Assembly (NCBI RefSeq): GCF_900460065.1
Contig: NZ_UAVD01000029.1
Span: forward strand, 372,001-436,000
Direction: 5' to 3'
Origin: Streptomyces griseus
Lineage (GTDB): Bacteria; Actinomycetota; Actinomycetes; Streptomycetales; Streptomycetaceae
DNA: 64,000 nucleotides
Positions 8,705 to 16,796 of the stretch are shown here, piece after piece (within the stretch, counting starts at the first letter, position 1; every line of letters starts with the position of its first letter). The notes beneath the pieces are model-generated. The model was not told the DNA's origin. It worked only from the letters and a program-made list of their open reading frames with translations, and ran no database searches. A program made the translations under genes and the position numbers.

Positions 8705-8746
8705 AGCGGCTCCTCGGCTACGGAGTGCACAGCGGGCTCCTCAGCT
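8695..8746. repeat. 26-bp tandem duplication of the GT2 translation start region
   Basis: Two adjacent 26-bp units (8695-8720 and 8721-8746) are near-identical. Each begins CGGAGTGCACAGCGG and continues through a CTCCTC stretch. On the minus strand each contains a gaggag ribosome-binding site followed by GTGCACTCCG. The proximal copy starts the GT2 gene. The distal copy, offset by 26 bases, would start an out-of-frame 17-codon ORF that ends inside the GT2 gene. Confidence 0.7.
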
Positions 8747-8799
8747 CCTGAATCTCATCATTCATGCAGAAAAGCTGATATTCCGCTTAGGCTGGGCGG

Positions 8800-11019
8800 G
8801 TGAGTGCCGAACCGACCGGGAACCCGTTCGGGCCGACCCGGGGACCCCTGTCCCCGCGCCGGTCCCGCCGTGCCGTGCCGGTGCTCGCCTTCCTGCTGGC
8901 CGTCCTGTGCGTGACGACGGTCGCCCTGACCGCGACCGTCCGGTCCACGGTCGCCTCGCCAGGCTTCTACCAGGCGGTGCTGGACGAGGAATCGGCCTAC
9001 GACCGGCTCTACGGCGAAGTGCTCGTCGACCCGGAGATCTCGCCCGTCACCCGCGACCTGCTCGCCCACCTGCCTGTCCCCGAGGCGCTGGTGACGTCGA
9101 ACATCAAGGTCGTCCTGCCGCCCGCCACGGTCCGGGCCCTCACCGACCAGCAGATCGAGGCGGTGACCGGCTATCTGCGCGGCGACCGCGACGAACTCCG
9201 GCTGACCGTCGACCTGGCCCCGGTGCTGGAGAACCTCGCCGACCTCGCACGCGTCTACTTCGGCGACCTGGTGGCCGGTATCCAGGGGAGCGACCAGCCG
9301 GACTTCGACCGCTTCACCGCCGACCTCGCGACAGCGCTCGACGCGCTCAAGCAGGGCCGGGCGCCGAACCTGCCCACGCTGCCGCTCACCGAGGACCAGG
9401 CCGACCGCGCCGCCGACGCCCTCCTCACGACGGTTCCGGAGCGCGAGCGGGCGGCGCTGCGCCCCGAGATCGAGGTGGCCCTGGGGGAGGGGGACGTGTC
9501 CACCGCGCTGGCGGCCACCGCGGCCGCCGCGCTCTCGGACGGATCGCGGACGGCCGCCGCCGGCCTCCGTACCATCCTCCAGGGCGGTACGTGGGACCTC
9601 ACCGGCACCCTGACCGCCGCCGGGGCGGACGTCACGGCCCTGGAACGGGCCCGTGACACCATCCGGCTCCTGACCCTGCTCCAGGTCCTCGCCCTCACCG
9701 TCGCCCTGGCCGCGCTCGCGACGCTCTGGTTCACCGGTCCCGCCGCCCCCGCCCGCCGGCTGATGCGCCTGGGGCAGGCGCTCGCCTGCGCGGGGGGCCT
9801 GACCGCCGCGGCCGTTCTCCTGGCCCGGCTGATCACCGGAGGACGCCTCCTCGCCGTCCCCTCCTCCTGGGCCCCGAGCGTCGCCGCGCTCGTCGACGAC
9901 CTCCAGCGCAACGCCGTGAACCAGGTGGTCGCCACCGGGCTGAGCGCCGCCCTCACGGCCCTCGTCGGCGGCGTGCTCCTCACGGGCGCCGGCTGGGCGC
10001 TCCTGGTGCGCCCGGGACGGATGCCCACCCCGACCCCGACAGCGGTGCGGACGACGGCGGCCGGCGTGGCCTGTGCCGCACTGGCCGGCGTCCTGCTCGC
10101 GCCGCCCGTGTTCGGCCCGTCCGCACCCCGCCAGTGCCTGGGCAGCAGCCGCCTGTGCGAACTGCGCTACGACGAAGCCGCCTACCTCACCGCGCACAAC
10201 GCCATGTCCACCACCGCCGACCGGTTCATCGGCCCCCTCCAGGACCCCGACATCACCACCCAGCTCGACACGGGGGTCCGGGCCCTCCAACTCGACACGT
10301 ACCGCTGGGAGAGCCCCCAGGACATCGCCGGGCGCCTCGACTCCCCCGAGTTCACCCCCGAGCAGCGGCGCCTGATCACCGGCGCCATCGACCTGGCCAA
10401 CCCGCCGCGCGAGGGCCTGTGGCTCTGCCACGGCGTCTGCCGCGCCGGGGCCGTCGAACTGGTCCCGGCCCTGGAGGACATCGGCGACTGGCTGCGCTCC
10501 CACCCCACCGAGATCGTGACCCTCATCGTCCAGGACGACATCAGCCCCGAGGACACCGAGGAGGCGTTCCGCACCGCCGGCCTGGAGGACCTGCTGCACA
10601 CCCCCGCGGCGGATCCCGACGCCCCGTGGCCCACCCTGGGCGAGATGATCGACAGCGGCCGGCGACTGGTGGTGTTCGCCGAGAAGGCCGACGGCCCTGC
10701 GCCCTGGTACCGCAACTTCTACCGGTACGGAATGGAGACCCCGTTCGCCTTCCGCAGCCCCTCCGAGATGACGTGCGAACCCCACCGGGGCGGCACCGGG
10801 AAACAGCTTTTCCTGCTGAACCACTTCATCACGAACGCGGGCGGCAGCCGCCTGGACGCCGGCCGCGTCAACGCCCGCGACTGGGTCCTCGAACGGACCC
10901 GCGCCTGCGAGGCGGAACGCGGCAGTCCGGTCACCTTCATCGCCGTCGACTACACGACGGTCGGCGACGCGCTCGGCGCGGTGAACGAACTGAACTCCAC
11001 CCGATCAGAACGTGATTGA
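8800..11019 (+). CDS. Multi-pass membrane protein fused to a PI-PLC X-like phosphodiesterase domain
   Basis: This is a 739-aa protein from GTG 8800. A membrane helix at about residues 28-49 is followed by a large predicted extracytoplasmic region to about 285, then four more helices (about 288-313, 322-346, 375-405 and 416-437). Residues 445-735 resemble the catalytic X domain of phosphatidylinositol-specific phospholipase C. YLTAHNAMS carries one catalytic-type His (H466), ALQLDTYRW follows the barrel, and WLCHGVC carries the second (H544). The C-terminal domain is predicted to face outside. The family cleaves phosphoinositides or glycosyl-PI. The substrate here is unknown. It is divergent from the GT2 gene across 95 bases. 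Confidence 0.85.
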   Translation: MSAEPTGNPFGPTRGPLSPRRSRRAVPVLAFLLAVLCVTTVALTATVRSTVASPGFYQAVLDEESAYDRLYGEVLVDPEISPVTRDLLAHLPVPEALVTSNIKVVLPPATVRALTDQQIEAVTGYLRGDRDELRLTVDLAPVLENLADLARVYFGDLVAGIQGSDQPDFDRFTADLATALDALKQGRAPNLPTLPLTEDQADRAADALLTTVPERERAALRPEIEVALGEGDVSTALAATAAAALSDGSRTAAAGLRTILQGGTWDLTGTLTAAGADVTALERARDTIRLLTLLQVLALTVALAALATLWFTGPAAPARRLMRLGQALACAGGLTAAAVLLARLITGGRLLAVPSSWAPSVAALVDDLQRNAVNQVVATGLSAALTALVGGVLLTGAGWALLVRPGRMPTPTPTAVRTTAAGVACAALAGVLLAPPVFGPSAPRQCLGSSRLCELRYDEAAYLTAHNAMSTTADRFIGPLQDPDITTQLDTGVRALQLDTYRWESPQDIAGRLDSPEFTPEQRRLITGAIDLANPPREGLWLCHGVCRAGAVELVPALEDIGDWLRSHPTEIVTLIVQDDISPEDTEEAFRTAGLEDLLHTPAADPDAPWPTLGEMIDSGRRLVVFAEKADGPAPWYRNFYRYGMETPFAFRSPSEMTCEPHRGGTGKQLFLLNHFITNAGGSRLDAGRVNARDWVLERTRACEAERGSPVTFIAVDYTTVGDALGAVNELNSTRSERD

Positions 11020-11173
11020 CACCACATCAGCGACTGCGGGACCTCGCCCGACGTGCCCGTCATCCGAAACCCCGGGGGAACCGTCAGGGGGGCGTGAGAG
11101 GCTACGTTCCCAGCGGCTCCCCACCGTGCGGACGGAGCCGGACCACTGCCGACAGATCGGGAAGACAGCGCCC

Positions 11174-12154
11174 ATGACGCCTCCGAGCGACCCCGCACCG
11201 CACGGTGCCCCCGCCGCCGCTCCCGCCCCCGGCGACGGGAGCCGACAGCAGCGCGCGGGCCGTCTGCTGGCCGTGAGCGACCTGCACGCCGCGGTGACCG
11301 ACAACCGCGCCATCGTCGAGTCCCTGCACCCGACGTCCGACGCGGACTGGCTGATCGTCGCCGGGGACGTCGCGGAGACGCCCGAAGACATCCGGTGGAC
11401 GCTCGGGCTCCTCGCGGAGCGCTTCGCCCACGTGATCTGGACCCCTGGCAACCACGAACTGTGGACCCTGGCCAAGGATCCGGTCCAACTGCGCGGTCAG
11501 GCCCGCTACGAGCACCTCGTCGAGCTGTGCCGGGGCCTCGGAGTGACGACTCCGGAAGACCCGTTCCCGCTCTGGCCGGGCCCGGACGGACCCGTGGCGA
11601 TCGCACCCCTCTTCCTGCTGTACGACTACACCTTCCGCGCCCCGGGAACGCACACGAAGGAGGAGTCGCTGGCCGTCGCGCACGAGGCGGGCATCGTCTG
11701 CAACGACGAATACCTCCTGCACCCGGATCCCTATCCGACCCGGGACGACTGGTGCCGGGCCCGGGTCGCCGCGACCGGACGCCGGCTCGCGGAGCACGAC
11801 CCCGAGATACCTCTCGTCCTCGCCGGGCACTGGCCGCTCGTCAGGGAACCCACGTCGGTCATGTGGTACCCGGAGTTCGCCCAGTGGTGCGGCACCGAAC
11901 TGACCGCCGACTGGCACCGCCGCTTCAACGTCACCGCGGTCGTCTACGGCCACCTCCACATCCCCCGTACGACCTGGTACGACGGGGTGCGCTTCGAGGA
12001 GGTCTCCATCGGCTACCCCAGGGAGTGGCGCGAGAGGGGACACCCGCGAGGCCTGCTCCGGCAGATCCTCCCCTACGAGGGGCAGCCCGCTCAACCGGCC
12101 CGCACCGGCGCCCGACCGTCCGCACAGCGGCGCACCCCCGGAGGCTCCTCGTGA
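11174..12154 (+). CDS. Calcineurin-like metallophosphoesterase
   Basis: This is a 326-aa protein from ATG 11174. The binuclear-metal motifs occur in order: LLAVSDLHAAVTDN (DxH), LIVAGDVAE (GDxx), TPGNHELW (GNHE), LVLAGHWPL (GH) and VVYGHLHIPRTTW (GHxH). It is predicted to be a cytoplasmic phosphoesterase of unknown substrate. The stop overlaps the GTG of the next gene as GTGA, so the phosphopantetheinyl transferase is translationally coupled to it. Such coupling is recurrent in actinomycetes and hints at a role connected with carrier-protein phosphopantetheine, but that is inference. An upstream in-frame start at 11012 was rejected because it adds a low-complexity leader. Confidence 0.9.
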   Translation: MTPPSDPAPHGAPAAAPAPGDGSRQQRAGRLLAVSDLHAAVTDNRAIVESLHPTSDADWLIVAGDVAETPEDIRWTLGLLAERFAHVIWTPGNHELWTLAKDPVQLRGQARYEHLVELCRGLGVTTPEDPFPLWPGPDGPVAIAPLFLLYDYTFRAPGTHTKEESLAVAHEAGIVCNDEYLLHPDPYPTRDDWCRARVAATGRRLAEHDPEIPLVLAGHWPLVREPTSVMWYPEFAQWCGTELTADWHRRFNVTAVVYGHLHIPRTTWYDGVRFEEVSIGYPREWRERGHPRGLLRQILPYEGQPAQPARTGARPSAQRRTPGGSS

Positions 12155-12876
12155 TCGAGCGACTGCTGCCCGCCGACGTCTCCTGCGCGGCCACCCGCGC
12201 ACAGACCGTCCCCGACGGAACCCTCTTCCCGGAGGAGGAGGCACTGGTCGCCAAGAGCGTGGCCAAACGCAGGAACGACTTCGCGACGGCCCGCGCCTGC
12301 GCCCGCCGCGCCATGGCCGGACTCGGTCTGCCGCCCGTGGCCGTGCTCCACGGTCACCGGGGGCGACCGCTGTGGCCCGAGGGAATCGTCGGCAGCCTCA
12401 CCCACTGCGACGGGTACCGGGCGGCCGCACTGGCCCACGCCAAGAACGTGCTGTCGCTCGGCATCGACGCGGAACCGCACGCCCCGCTCCCCACCGGCGT
12501 ACGGGAGTTGGTGACCCTGCCGGCCGAACGCGCGCGGATCGGGCCGCCCGCGCCGGAAGGCCCGGGCGCCATCCACTGGGACCGCGTCCTGTTCAGCGCC
12601 AAGGAGAGCGTCTTCAAGACCTGGTATCCGGTCACGGGGCTCGAACTCGATTTCACCGAGGCGGATCTGACGTTCCATCGGTCGGACGGAGGCCGGGGTG
12701 GCGACGACGGCGGGCCGCGGGGAGCCACCGGCGCCGAGGGGACGTTCACCGCTCGCCTGCTCCTCACGGACCCCGCCCTGCCGACGACCTTGCACGGGCG
12801 GTGGCGGATCGAGGACGGCATCGTCGCCACAGCCGCGTACGTCCGGCCCGACTGGCGGGAGAGCGTGGAGGCCTGA
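12151..12876 (+). CDS. 4'-phosphopantetheinyl transferase (EntD/Sfp-like)
   Basis: This is a 241-aa protein from GTG 12151, overlapping the metallophosphoesterase stop. It contains IVGSLTHCDGYRAAALA, LGIDAEPHAPLP (Mg-binding GIDxE) and RVLFSAKESVFKTWYP (the WxxKEAxxK-type motif), in the order and spacing of EntD-like transferases. It converts apo carrier proteins of NRPS/PKS/FAS systems to the holo form using CoA. It is a candidate activator of the three T domains of the NRPS at 21.6-32.1 kb, though such enzymes are often promiscuous. A Gly-rich insertion lies near residues 178-190. A strong palindrome just after the stop probably ends transcription. Confidence 0.93.
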   Translation: MIERLLPADVSCAATRAQTVPDGTLFPEEEALVAKSVAKRRNDFATARACARRAMAGLGLPPVAVLHGHRGRPLWPEGIVGSLTHCDGYRAAALAHAKNVLSLGIDAEPHAPLPTGVRELVTLPAERARIGPPAPEGPGAIHWDRVLFSAKESVFKTWYPVTGLELDFTEADLTFHRSDGGRGGDDGGPRGATGAEGTFTARLLLTDPALPTTLHGRWRIEDGIVATAAYVRPDWRESVEA

Positions 12877-12885
12877 GGCTCGGTA

Positions 12886-12965
12886 CCGGGTCCTGTCGTC
12901 ACACTGCCGTCGTCGCCCGAAGGGCGGCCCTGCGGGGTCGGCGGCAGTGTGACGACAGGACCCGG
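12886..12965. repeat. Palindromic dispersed element, copy 1 (bidirectional terminator candidate)
   Basis: A perfect 24-bp inverted repeat (ccgggtcctgtcgtcacact... at 12886-12909, complement at 12942-12965) encloses 32 bases that contain a second small hairpin (cgcccgaagggcg). A near-copy occurs at 59039-59112. Both copies sit between convergent genes, here the phosphopantetheinyl transferase (end 12876) and the histidine-phosphatase homologue (end 13051). Confidence 0.85.
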
Positions 12966-13050
12966 CCGAGCGCGGTGGTGTCCGGTGTGCCACGGGGAGC
13001 ACCGCGTGGAGAGACCCGGCAGGTGGTGCGAGGGGGCCGCGCGGGGGCGT

Positions 13051-13641
13051 TCAGCCGGATGCGGGGGCGGTGAGCGGGCGGCCCAGCCCCGCGTTCCACC
13101 GGCCGGACCGCCCGCTGAGCTCGGTCAGTGTCAACGGAGCGACGTCGAGCCGCCAGAACGCCTCCGGCGGCAGCCGCAGACCGTGGACGACCGCCGCCCG
13201 GACGACCGCCGCCTCGGCCACGGCCAGACAGTCCCCGTCGGGCGCGCCCGGTCCACCGAGGGAGTCCAGCCACGCTCCGATCCTCCCGACCAGGTCCCGC
13301 AACGACTCGCCGCCGTGCGGAGCGGCCGAGGGGTCACCGAGCCACGCGGTCAACTGCGCGGGTTCGGCGGCCGTCACAGCGTCGAGGCGCCGGCCGGACC
13401 AGCGCCCCAGATCCCAGCCCGCCAGCACCGGCTCGGTCCGTGCCGCCAGCCCGAGCGCCTCGGCGGTCTCGCGGCACCGCTCGGAGGGGCCGCTGAGCGC
13501 GGGTCCGGCTCCCGGCACCGCGCCGGCCGCCGCCCGCGCGCGCTCCCGGCCGGACCGGTCCAGCGGAGCGTCACCGTCGAAGCGGGCCTCCCGCAGCGCG
13601 GCGTTCATCGCCGGTGAGATCAACATCACCCGTACTGTCAT
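13051..13641 (-). CDS. Histidine-phosphatase superfamily protein lacking the RHG motif
   Basis: This 196-aa protein aligns by pattern with phosphoglycerate-mutase-like phosphatases. SGPSERCRETAEALGL, WDLGRWSGRRLDAV and HGGESLRDLVGRIGAWLD are typical, and the late His motif appears as AVVRAAVVHGL. The N-terminal catalytic LVRHGE is replaced by LISPAMNAALREARF, so the phosphorylated His is absent and phosphatase activity is unlikely in the usual form. It is divergent from the riboswitch-controlled cbtBA genes. An involvement with cobalamin or cobalt is plausible by context only. It ends by the palindrome at 12886-12965. Confidence 0.78.
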   Translation of the reverse strand: MTVRVMLISPAMNAALREARFDGDAPLDRSGRERARAAAGAVPGAGPALSGPSERCRETAEALGLAARTEPVLAGWDLGRWSGRRLDAVTAAEPAQLTAWLGDPSAAPHGGESLRDLVGRIGAWLDSLGGPGAPDGDCLAVAEAAVVRAAVVHGLRLPPEAFWRLDVAPLTLTELSGRSGRWNAGLGRPLTAPASG

Positions 13642-13759
13642 GTCCCTGCCCTCACTTCCGCATCAGGGGCCCCGGAGCCCCGTCGCCCCAAGGGATCCGT
13701 GCTCCGCGACCCCGCAGATTGGACCATGGCGGTGCCTGCGTGCAGGCGGTATGGTCACG

Positions 13760-13875
13760 TCGACCATGACGAGGGTGCGACGGAAGTCCGGTGGGAATCC
13801 GGCACGGTCGCGCCACTGTGAACCCGCCCGCGCGGGGAAGTCAGACCCGGCACCTTCGTCCGAGGCACCACGACA
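13760..13875 (+). ncRNA. Cobalamin (AdoCbl) riboswitch
   Basis: The core gacggaagtccggtgggaat, then gcgccactgtgaacc and ggggaagtcagaccc, are the conserved segments of the B12 riboswitch, including the B12 box (GCCACTGTGA and AAGTCAGAC). The element lies directly upstream of cbtB, and the ribosome-binding site aggagg follows at 13891-13897. It is expected to lower cbtBA expression when adenosylcobalamin is abundant. Confidence 0.93.
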
Positions 13876-13905
13876 GGGACGCGTGTTCCCACAGGAGGTT
13901 CTGCC

Positions 13906-14121
13906 ATGGCGCAGTCCGCCGTTCCGGCAACAGGGACATCCACGATCGCTCCGATCTCGGCGAAGGCCATTGCCCCCTGGGCGGTCTTCTTCGGCATCCT
14001 CATGCTCGTCCTGCTGTACTTCGTCGGCGCCGAACAGGGCGCCACCGCGGTCATCTCGGGCGAGGGCGTCCACGAGTGGGTTCACGACGGCCGCCACCTG
14101 CTCGGCTTCCCCTGCCACTGA
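13906..14121 (+). CDS. cbtB: CbtB, cobalt-transporter small subunit
   Basis: This 71-aa protein has one membrane helix (APWAVFFGILMLVLLYFVGA) and a C-terminal histidine-rich tail GVHEWVHDGRHLLGFPCH, the hallmark of CbtB. With CbtA it forms a predicted cobalt uptake system that supplies cobalamin synthesis. It has an optimal ribosome-binding site and is preceded by a cobalamin riboswitch, which supports the assignment. It is followed by cbtA after 63 bases. Confidence 0.93.
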   Translation: MAQSAVPATGTSTIAPISAKAIAPWAVFFGILMLVLLYFVGAEQGATAVISGEGVHEWVHDGRHLLGFPCH

Positions 14122-14184
14122 GACACCTGCGCAACCAGCCAGGAATCAGCGGACACGGGAAGCAAGGGAAATCAGGAAACCATC

Positions 14185-14940
14185 GTGAACTCCATATCTG
14201 TCAGAGCTCTGCTCGTGCGCGGCATGCTCGCGGGCCTCATCGCGGGCGCGTTCGCGCTCGCCGTGGCCTACTTCCTCGGTGAGTCCCAGGTGGACGCGGC
14301 CATCGCCCTCGAAGAGGCCCACAGCCACGACCACGGCGGCGGCGAGGAGTTGGTGAGCCGCACCATGCAGGCCACCGGCGGACTCGCCACCGGTGTACTG
14401 GTCTTCGGCGTCGCCGTGGGCGGGATCGCCGCCCTCGTGTTCTGCTACGCGCTGGGCCGCATCGGCGGCTTCGGCCCCCGGGCCACCGCGGCGTTGATCG
14501 CGGGCGCCGCCCTGCTCACGGTCTACGTGGTGCCGTTCCTCAAGTACCCGGCGAATCCACCCGCCGTCGGCAACCCCGACACCATCGGCGAGCGCACCGC
14601 CCTGTTCTTCCTGATGGTCGCCCTCAGCGTGCTGCTGGCCGTCGCCGCCGTCATCATCGGCAGGCGGCTCGCGTCCCGCCTGGGCAACTGGAACGCGACC
14701 GTGGCGTCCGCCGCCGGCTTCATCCTGCTGATCGGTCTCGCCTACGCCTTCCTGCCCTCCTTCGACGAGGTGGGCAAGGACTTCCCGGCCGGTCTGCTGT
14801 GGGAGTTCCGGCTCTCCACGCTCGCGGTACAGGTGACGCTGTGGAGCGTCTTCGGCGTCGTCTTCGGGCACCTCACCGAACGGCTCCTGTCGCCGCCCGC
14901 CCGGGTCGCGACGCCCCGGGCCGCGAGTGCGGTGAACTGA
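14185..14940 (+). CDS. cbtA: CbtA, cobalt-transporter membrane subunit
   Basis: This 251-aa protein has about five to six membrane helices. The N-terminus reads VRGMLAGLIAGAFALAVAYF, and an extracytoplasmic His cluster (EEAHSHDHGGGEE, about residues 45-57) follows the first helix. This matches the CbtA family predicted to import cobalt. It forms an operon with cbtB under the riboswitch and is followed by two strong hairpins. Function comes from comparative genomics of B12-regulated genes rather than from detailed biochemistry. Confidence 0.92.
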   Translation: MNSISVRALLVRGMLAGLIAGAFALAVAYFLGESQVDAAIALEEAHSHDHGGGEELVSRTMQATGGLATGVLVFGVAVGGIAALVFCYALGRIGGFGPRATAALIAGAALLTVYVVPFLKYPANPPAVGNPDTIGERTALFFLMVALSVLLAVAAVIIGRRLASRLGNWNATVASAAGFILLIGLAYAFLPSFDEVGKDFPAGLLWEFRLSTLAVQVTLWSVFGVVFGHLTERLLSPPARVATPRAASAVN

Positions 14941-14948
14941 GCCCGACC

Positions 14949-15033
14949 GTACGCGTGCGCCCGTGGGCGCACGCGTACGCGCGTGAGGACGGACGTGAAG
15001 GAGCCCGCCGGGCAGCCTCCGGCGGGCTCCTTC
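14949..15033 (+). terminator. Double hairpin terminator after cbtBA
   Basis: A perfect 14-bp dyad (gtacgcgtgcgccc at 14949-14962 with its complement at 14965-14978) is followed by a perfect 15-bp stem (gaaggagcccgccgg at 14997-15011 with its complement at 15019-15033, 7-base loop). The second is a strong intrinsic-type terminator. Confidence 0.8.
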
Positions 15034-15091
15034 ATGCCCGGGCGGGACCGAGCGGTCGGCCATGGCCGTGAGCGTCGCTGCGCTCGTGGGG

Positions 15092-15124
15092 TAGCGCTGA
15101 TATCGCCTTGATGTTAGCGTTGAT
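15092..15124. promoter_or_regulatory. Direct repeats upstream of the SDR gene (candidate TetR operator)
   Basis: TAGCGCTGAT (15092-15101) and TAGCGTTGAT (15115-15124) are 10-bp direct repeats differing at one base, 52 bases upstream of the SDR start. A related GATAGCG occurs just before the TetR start at 16016. They may be sites for the TetR protein encoded downstream. Confidence 0.3.
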
Positions 15125-15175
15125 TCCATCGGGTTTCGCGGAACGTCCGCGACCCCCGTCGCCAGGAGCTATGCC

Positions 15176-15982
15176 ATGACCGAACGCGCCATGACCGAGC
15201 AGCCCGCATCCGCGCCCGCACCCGTCGCCCTGCGGTCCGCACCCGCCGGTGAGTCGCCGCTTCGGGTGGCCGTGGTCACCGGGGGATCCCGGGGCATCGG
15301 CCGCGAGAGCGCCGAGCGCCTGGCCGCGGACGGCTTCGCGGTCGTCGTCAACTACGCGGGCAACCGGACCGAGGCGGAGGCCGCCGTGGCCGCCATCACC
15401 GACGCGGGCGGACAGGCCGTCGCCCAGCAGGCGGACGTGGCCGACGAGGTCGCCGTCGCGGCACTCTTCGACACCGCGGAGGCGACGTTCGGCGGCGTCG
15501 ACGTGGTGGTGCACGCGGCCGGGGTCATGGCGCTCGCCCCACTTGCCGAGCTCGAACTCGACACGCTCGACCGGATGTACCGCACCAATGTCCGGGGCAC
15601 GTTCGTGGTCGGCCAGCAGGCCGCGCGCCGGCTGCGCGAGGGCGGGGCCATCATCAACTTCTCCAGCTCGGTGCTGGCCCTGGCGCTGCCCGGCTACAGT
15701 GCCTACGCCGCGACCAAGGGCGCCGTCGAGGCGATGATCCCGATCCTCGCCCGCGAGCTGCGCGGCCGTGACATCACGGTCAACGCCGTGGCGCCGGGGC
15801 CGACCGCCACCGCCCTGTTCCTGGACGGCAAGGACGAGGAGACCGTCGCGAGGATGGCCGCCCAGCCGCCGCTGGAGCGGCTGGGGACCCCACAGGACAT
15901 AGCCGAGGTGGTCTCCTTCCTCGCCGGCCCGGCCCGCTGGGTCAACGGCCAGGTGCTGCGGGCCAACGGCGGCATCGCCTGA
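15176..15982 (+). CDS. Short-chain dehydrogenase/reductase
   Basis: This is a 268-aa classical SDR. VAVVTGGSRGIGRESAERLA is the Rossmann TGxxxGxG motif, VVVHAAGVMA the NAG-type motif, FSSSVLALALPGYSAYAATK contains the catalytic Ser-Tyr-Lys set, and it ends WVNGQVLRANGGIA. It is an NAD(P)-dependent oxidoreductase of unknown substrate. Translation may begin at 15176 or at the ATG 15 bases later. The following TetR gene starts 33 bases after its stop and is the likely regulator. Confidence 0.92.
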   Translation: MTERAMTEQPASAPAPVALRSAPAGESPLRVAVVTGGSRGIGRESAERLAADGFAVVVNYAGNRTEAEAAVAAITDAGGQAVAQQADVADEVAVAALFDTAEATFGGVDVVVHAAGVMALAPLAELELDTLDRMYRTNVRGTFVVGQQAARRLREGGAIINFSSSVLALALPGYSAYAATKGAVEAMIPILARELRGRDITVNAVAPGPTATALFLDGKDEETVARMAAQPPLERLGTPQDIAEVVSFLAGPARWVNGQVLRANGGIA

Positions 15983-16015
15983 GCGCCCGCCGTGCCGCTT
16001 GATAGCGTCCGTCCG

Positions 16016-16720
16016 GTGAGTACGAGTACCCGGACACGCATCCTGGAAGTGGCCGCCGCCCTGGTCAGGGAGTCTCCCGACGGAGACATCTCCACGCGCG
16101 CCGTGTGCGAGGCGGCGAAGGTGGGCGCCCCGGCCCTCTACCGTCACTTCGGCGACAAGGAGGGCCTGCTGTCGGCCGTCGTCGACCACGGCTTCGAGCG
16201 GTATCTGGCGGCCAAGCGGGAACGCGGCGAGACGACGGACGCCGTGGAGGATCTGCGCCAGGGGTGGGACAGTCACGTCGCCTTCGCCCTCGACAACCGC
16301 AACCTCTACCGGCTGATGAACTCACCGGCGATGCGCACGCCGCCCGCCGCGGCGCTGGAGTCCCACCGGATCCTGACCGGCGACCTCCAACGGGCCGCGG
16401 CCCAGGGCCGGATACGTGTCGCGCCCGAGCTCGCCGCCCAGATGATCATGTCGGCCAATGTCGGGGTGGCGCTCATGCTCGTCTCCCGCCCGGCCACCTT
16501 CGACGACGAGGTCTCCCACCGGGTGCGCGACGCGCTGTACGCGACGGTGCTCACGCCGGAGGCCTCGCCCCGCACCCCGCCGGACGCCGAAGTCCCCACG
16601 GCGGCGGCCCGGTTGAGCGCCCTGCTGCGGCAGCAGCGCGGGGCGGGCCTGAGTACCGCCGAGGCGGCGCTGATGAAGGAGTGGCTCGACCGGGTGGCGA
16701 ACGCCCGGTCGGACGGTTGA
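16016..16720 (+). CDS. TetR/AcrR-family transcriptional regulator
   Basis: The 234-aa product starts at GTG 16016 (VSTSTRTRILEVAAALVRES). The helix-turn-helix occupies about residues 20-55, with DISTRAVCEAAKVGAPALYR and HFGDKEGLLSAVVDHG as recognition region. The preceding sequence gatagcgtccgtccg has a -10-like TAGCGT about seven bases before the GTG and no ribosome-binding site, which suggests a leaderless mRNA. A GTG at 15992 is the alternative start. It is expected to repress itself and the upstream SDR gene. Confidence 0.88.
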   Translation: MSTSTRTRILEVAAALVRESPDGDISTRAVCEAAKVGAPALYRHFGDKEGLLSAVVDHGFERYLAAKRERGETTDAVEDLRQGWDSHVAFALDNRNLYRLMNSPAMRTPPAAALESHRILTGDLQRAAAQGRIRVAPELAAQMIMSANVGVALMLVSRPATFDDEVSHRVRDALYATVLTPEASPRTPPDAEVPTAAARLSALLRQQRGAGLSTAEAALMKEWLDRVANARSDG

Positions 16721-16796
16721 ACCGGACCGAGGGCGAGGCTCCCGGGCCGCCGTGCGGTCGTCGAGGAAGCCGGACCCCGGAGCGTCAGACACCATG

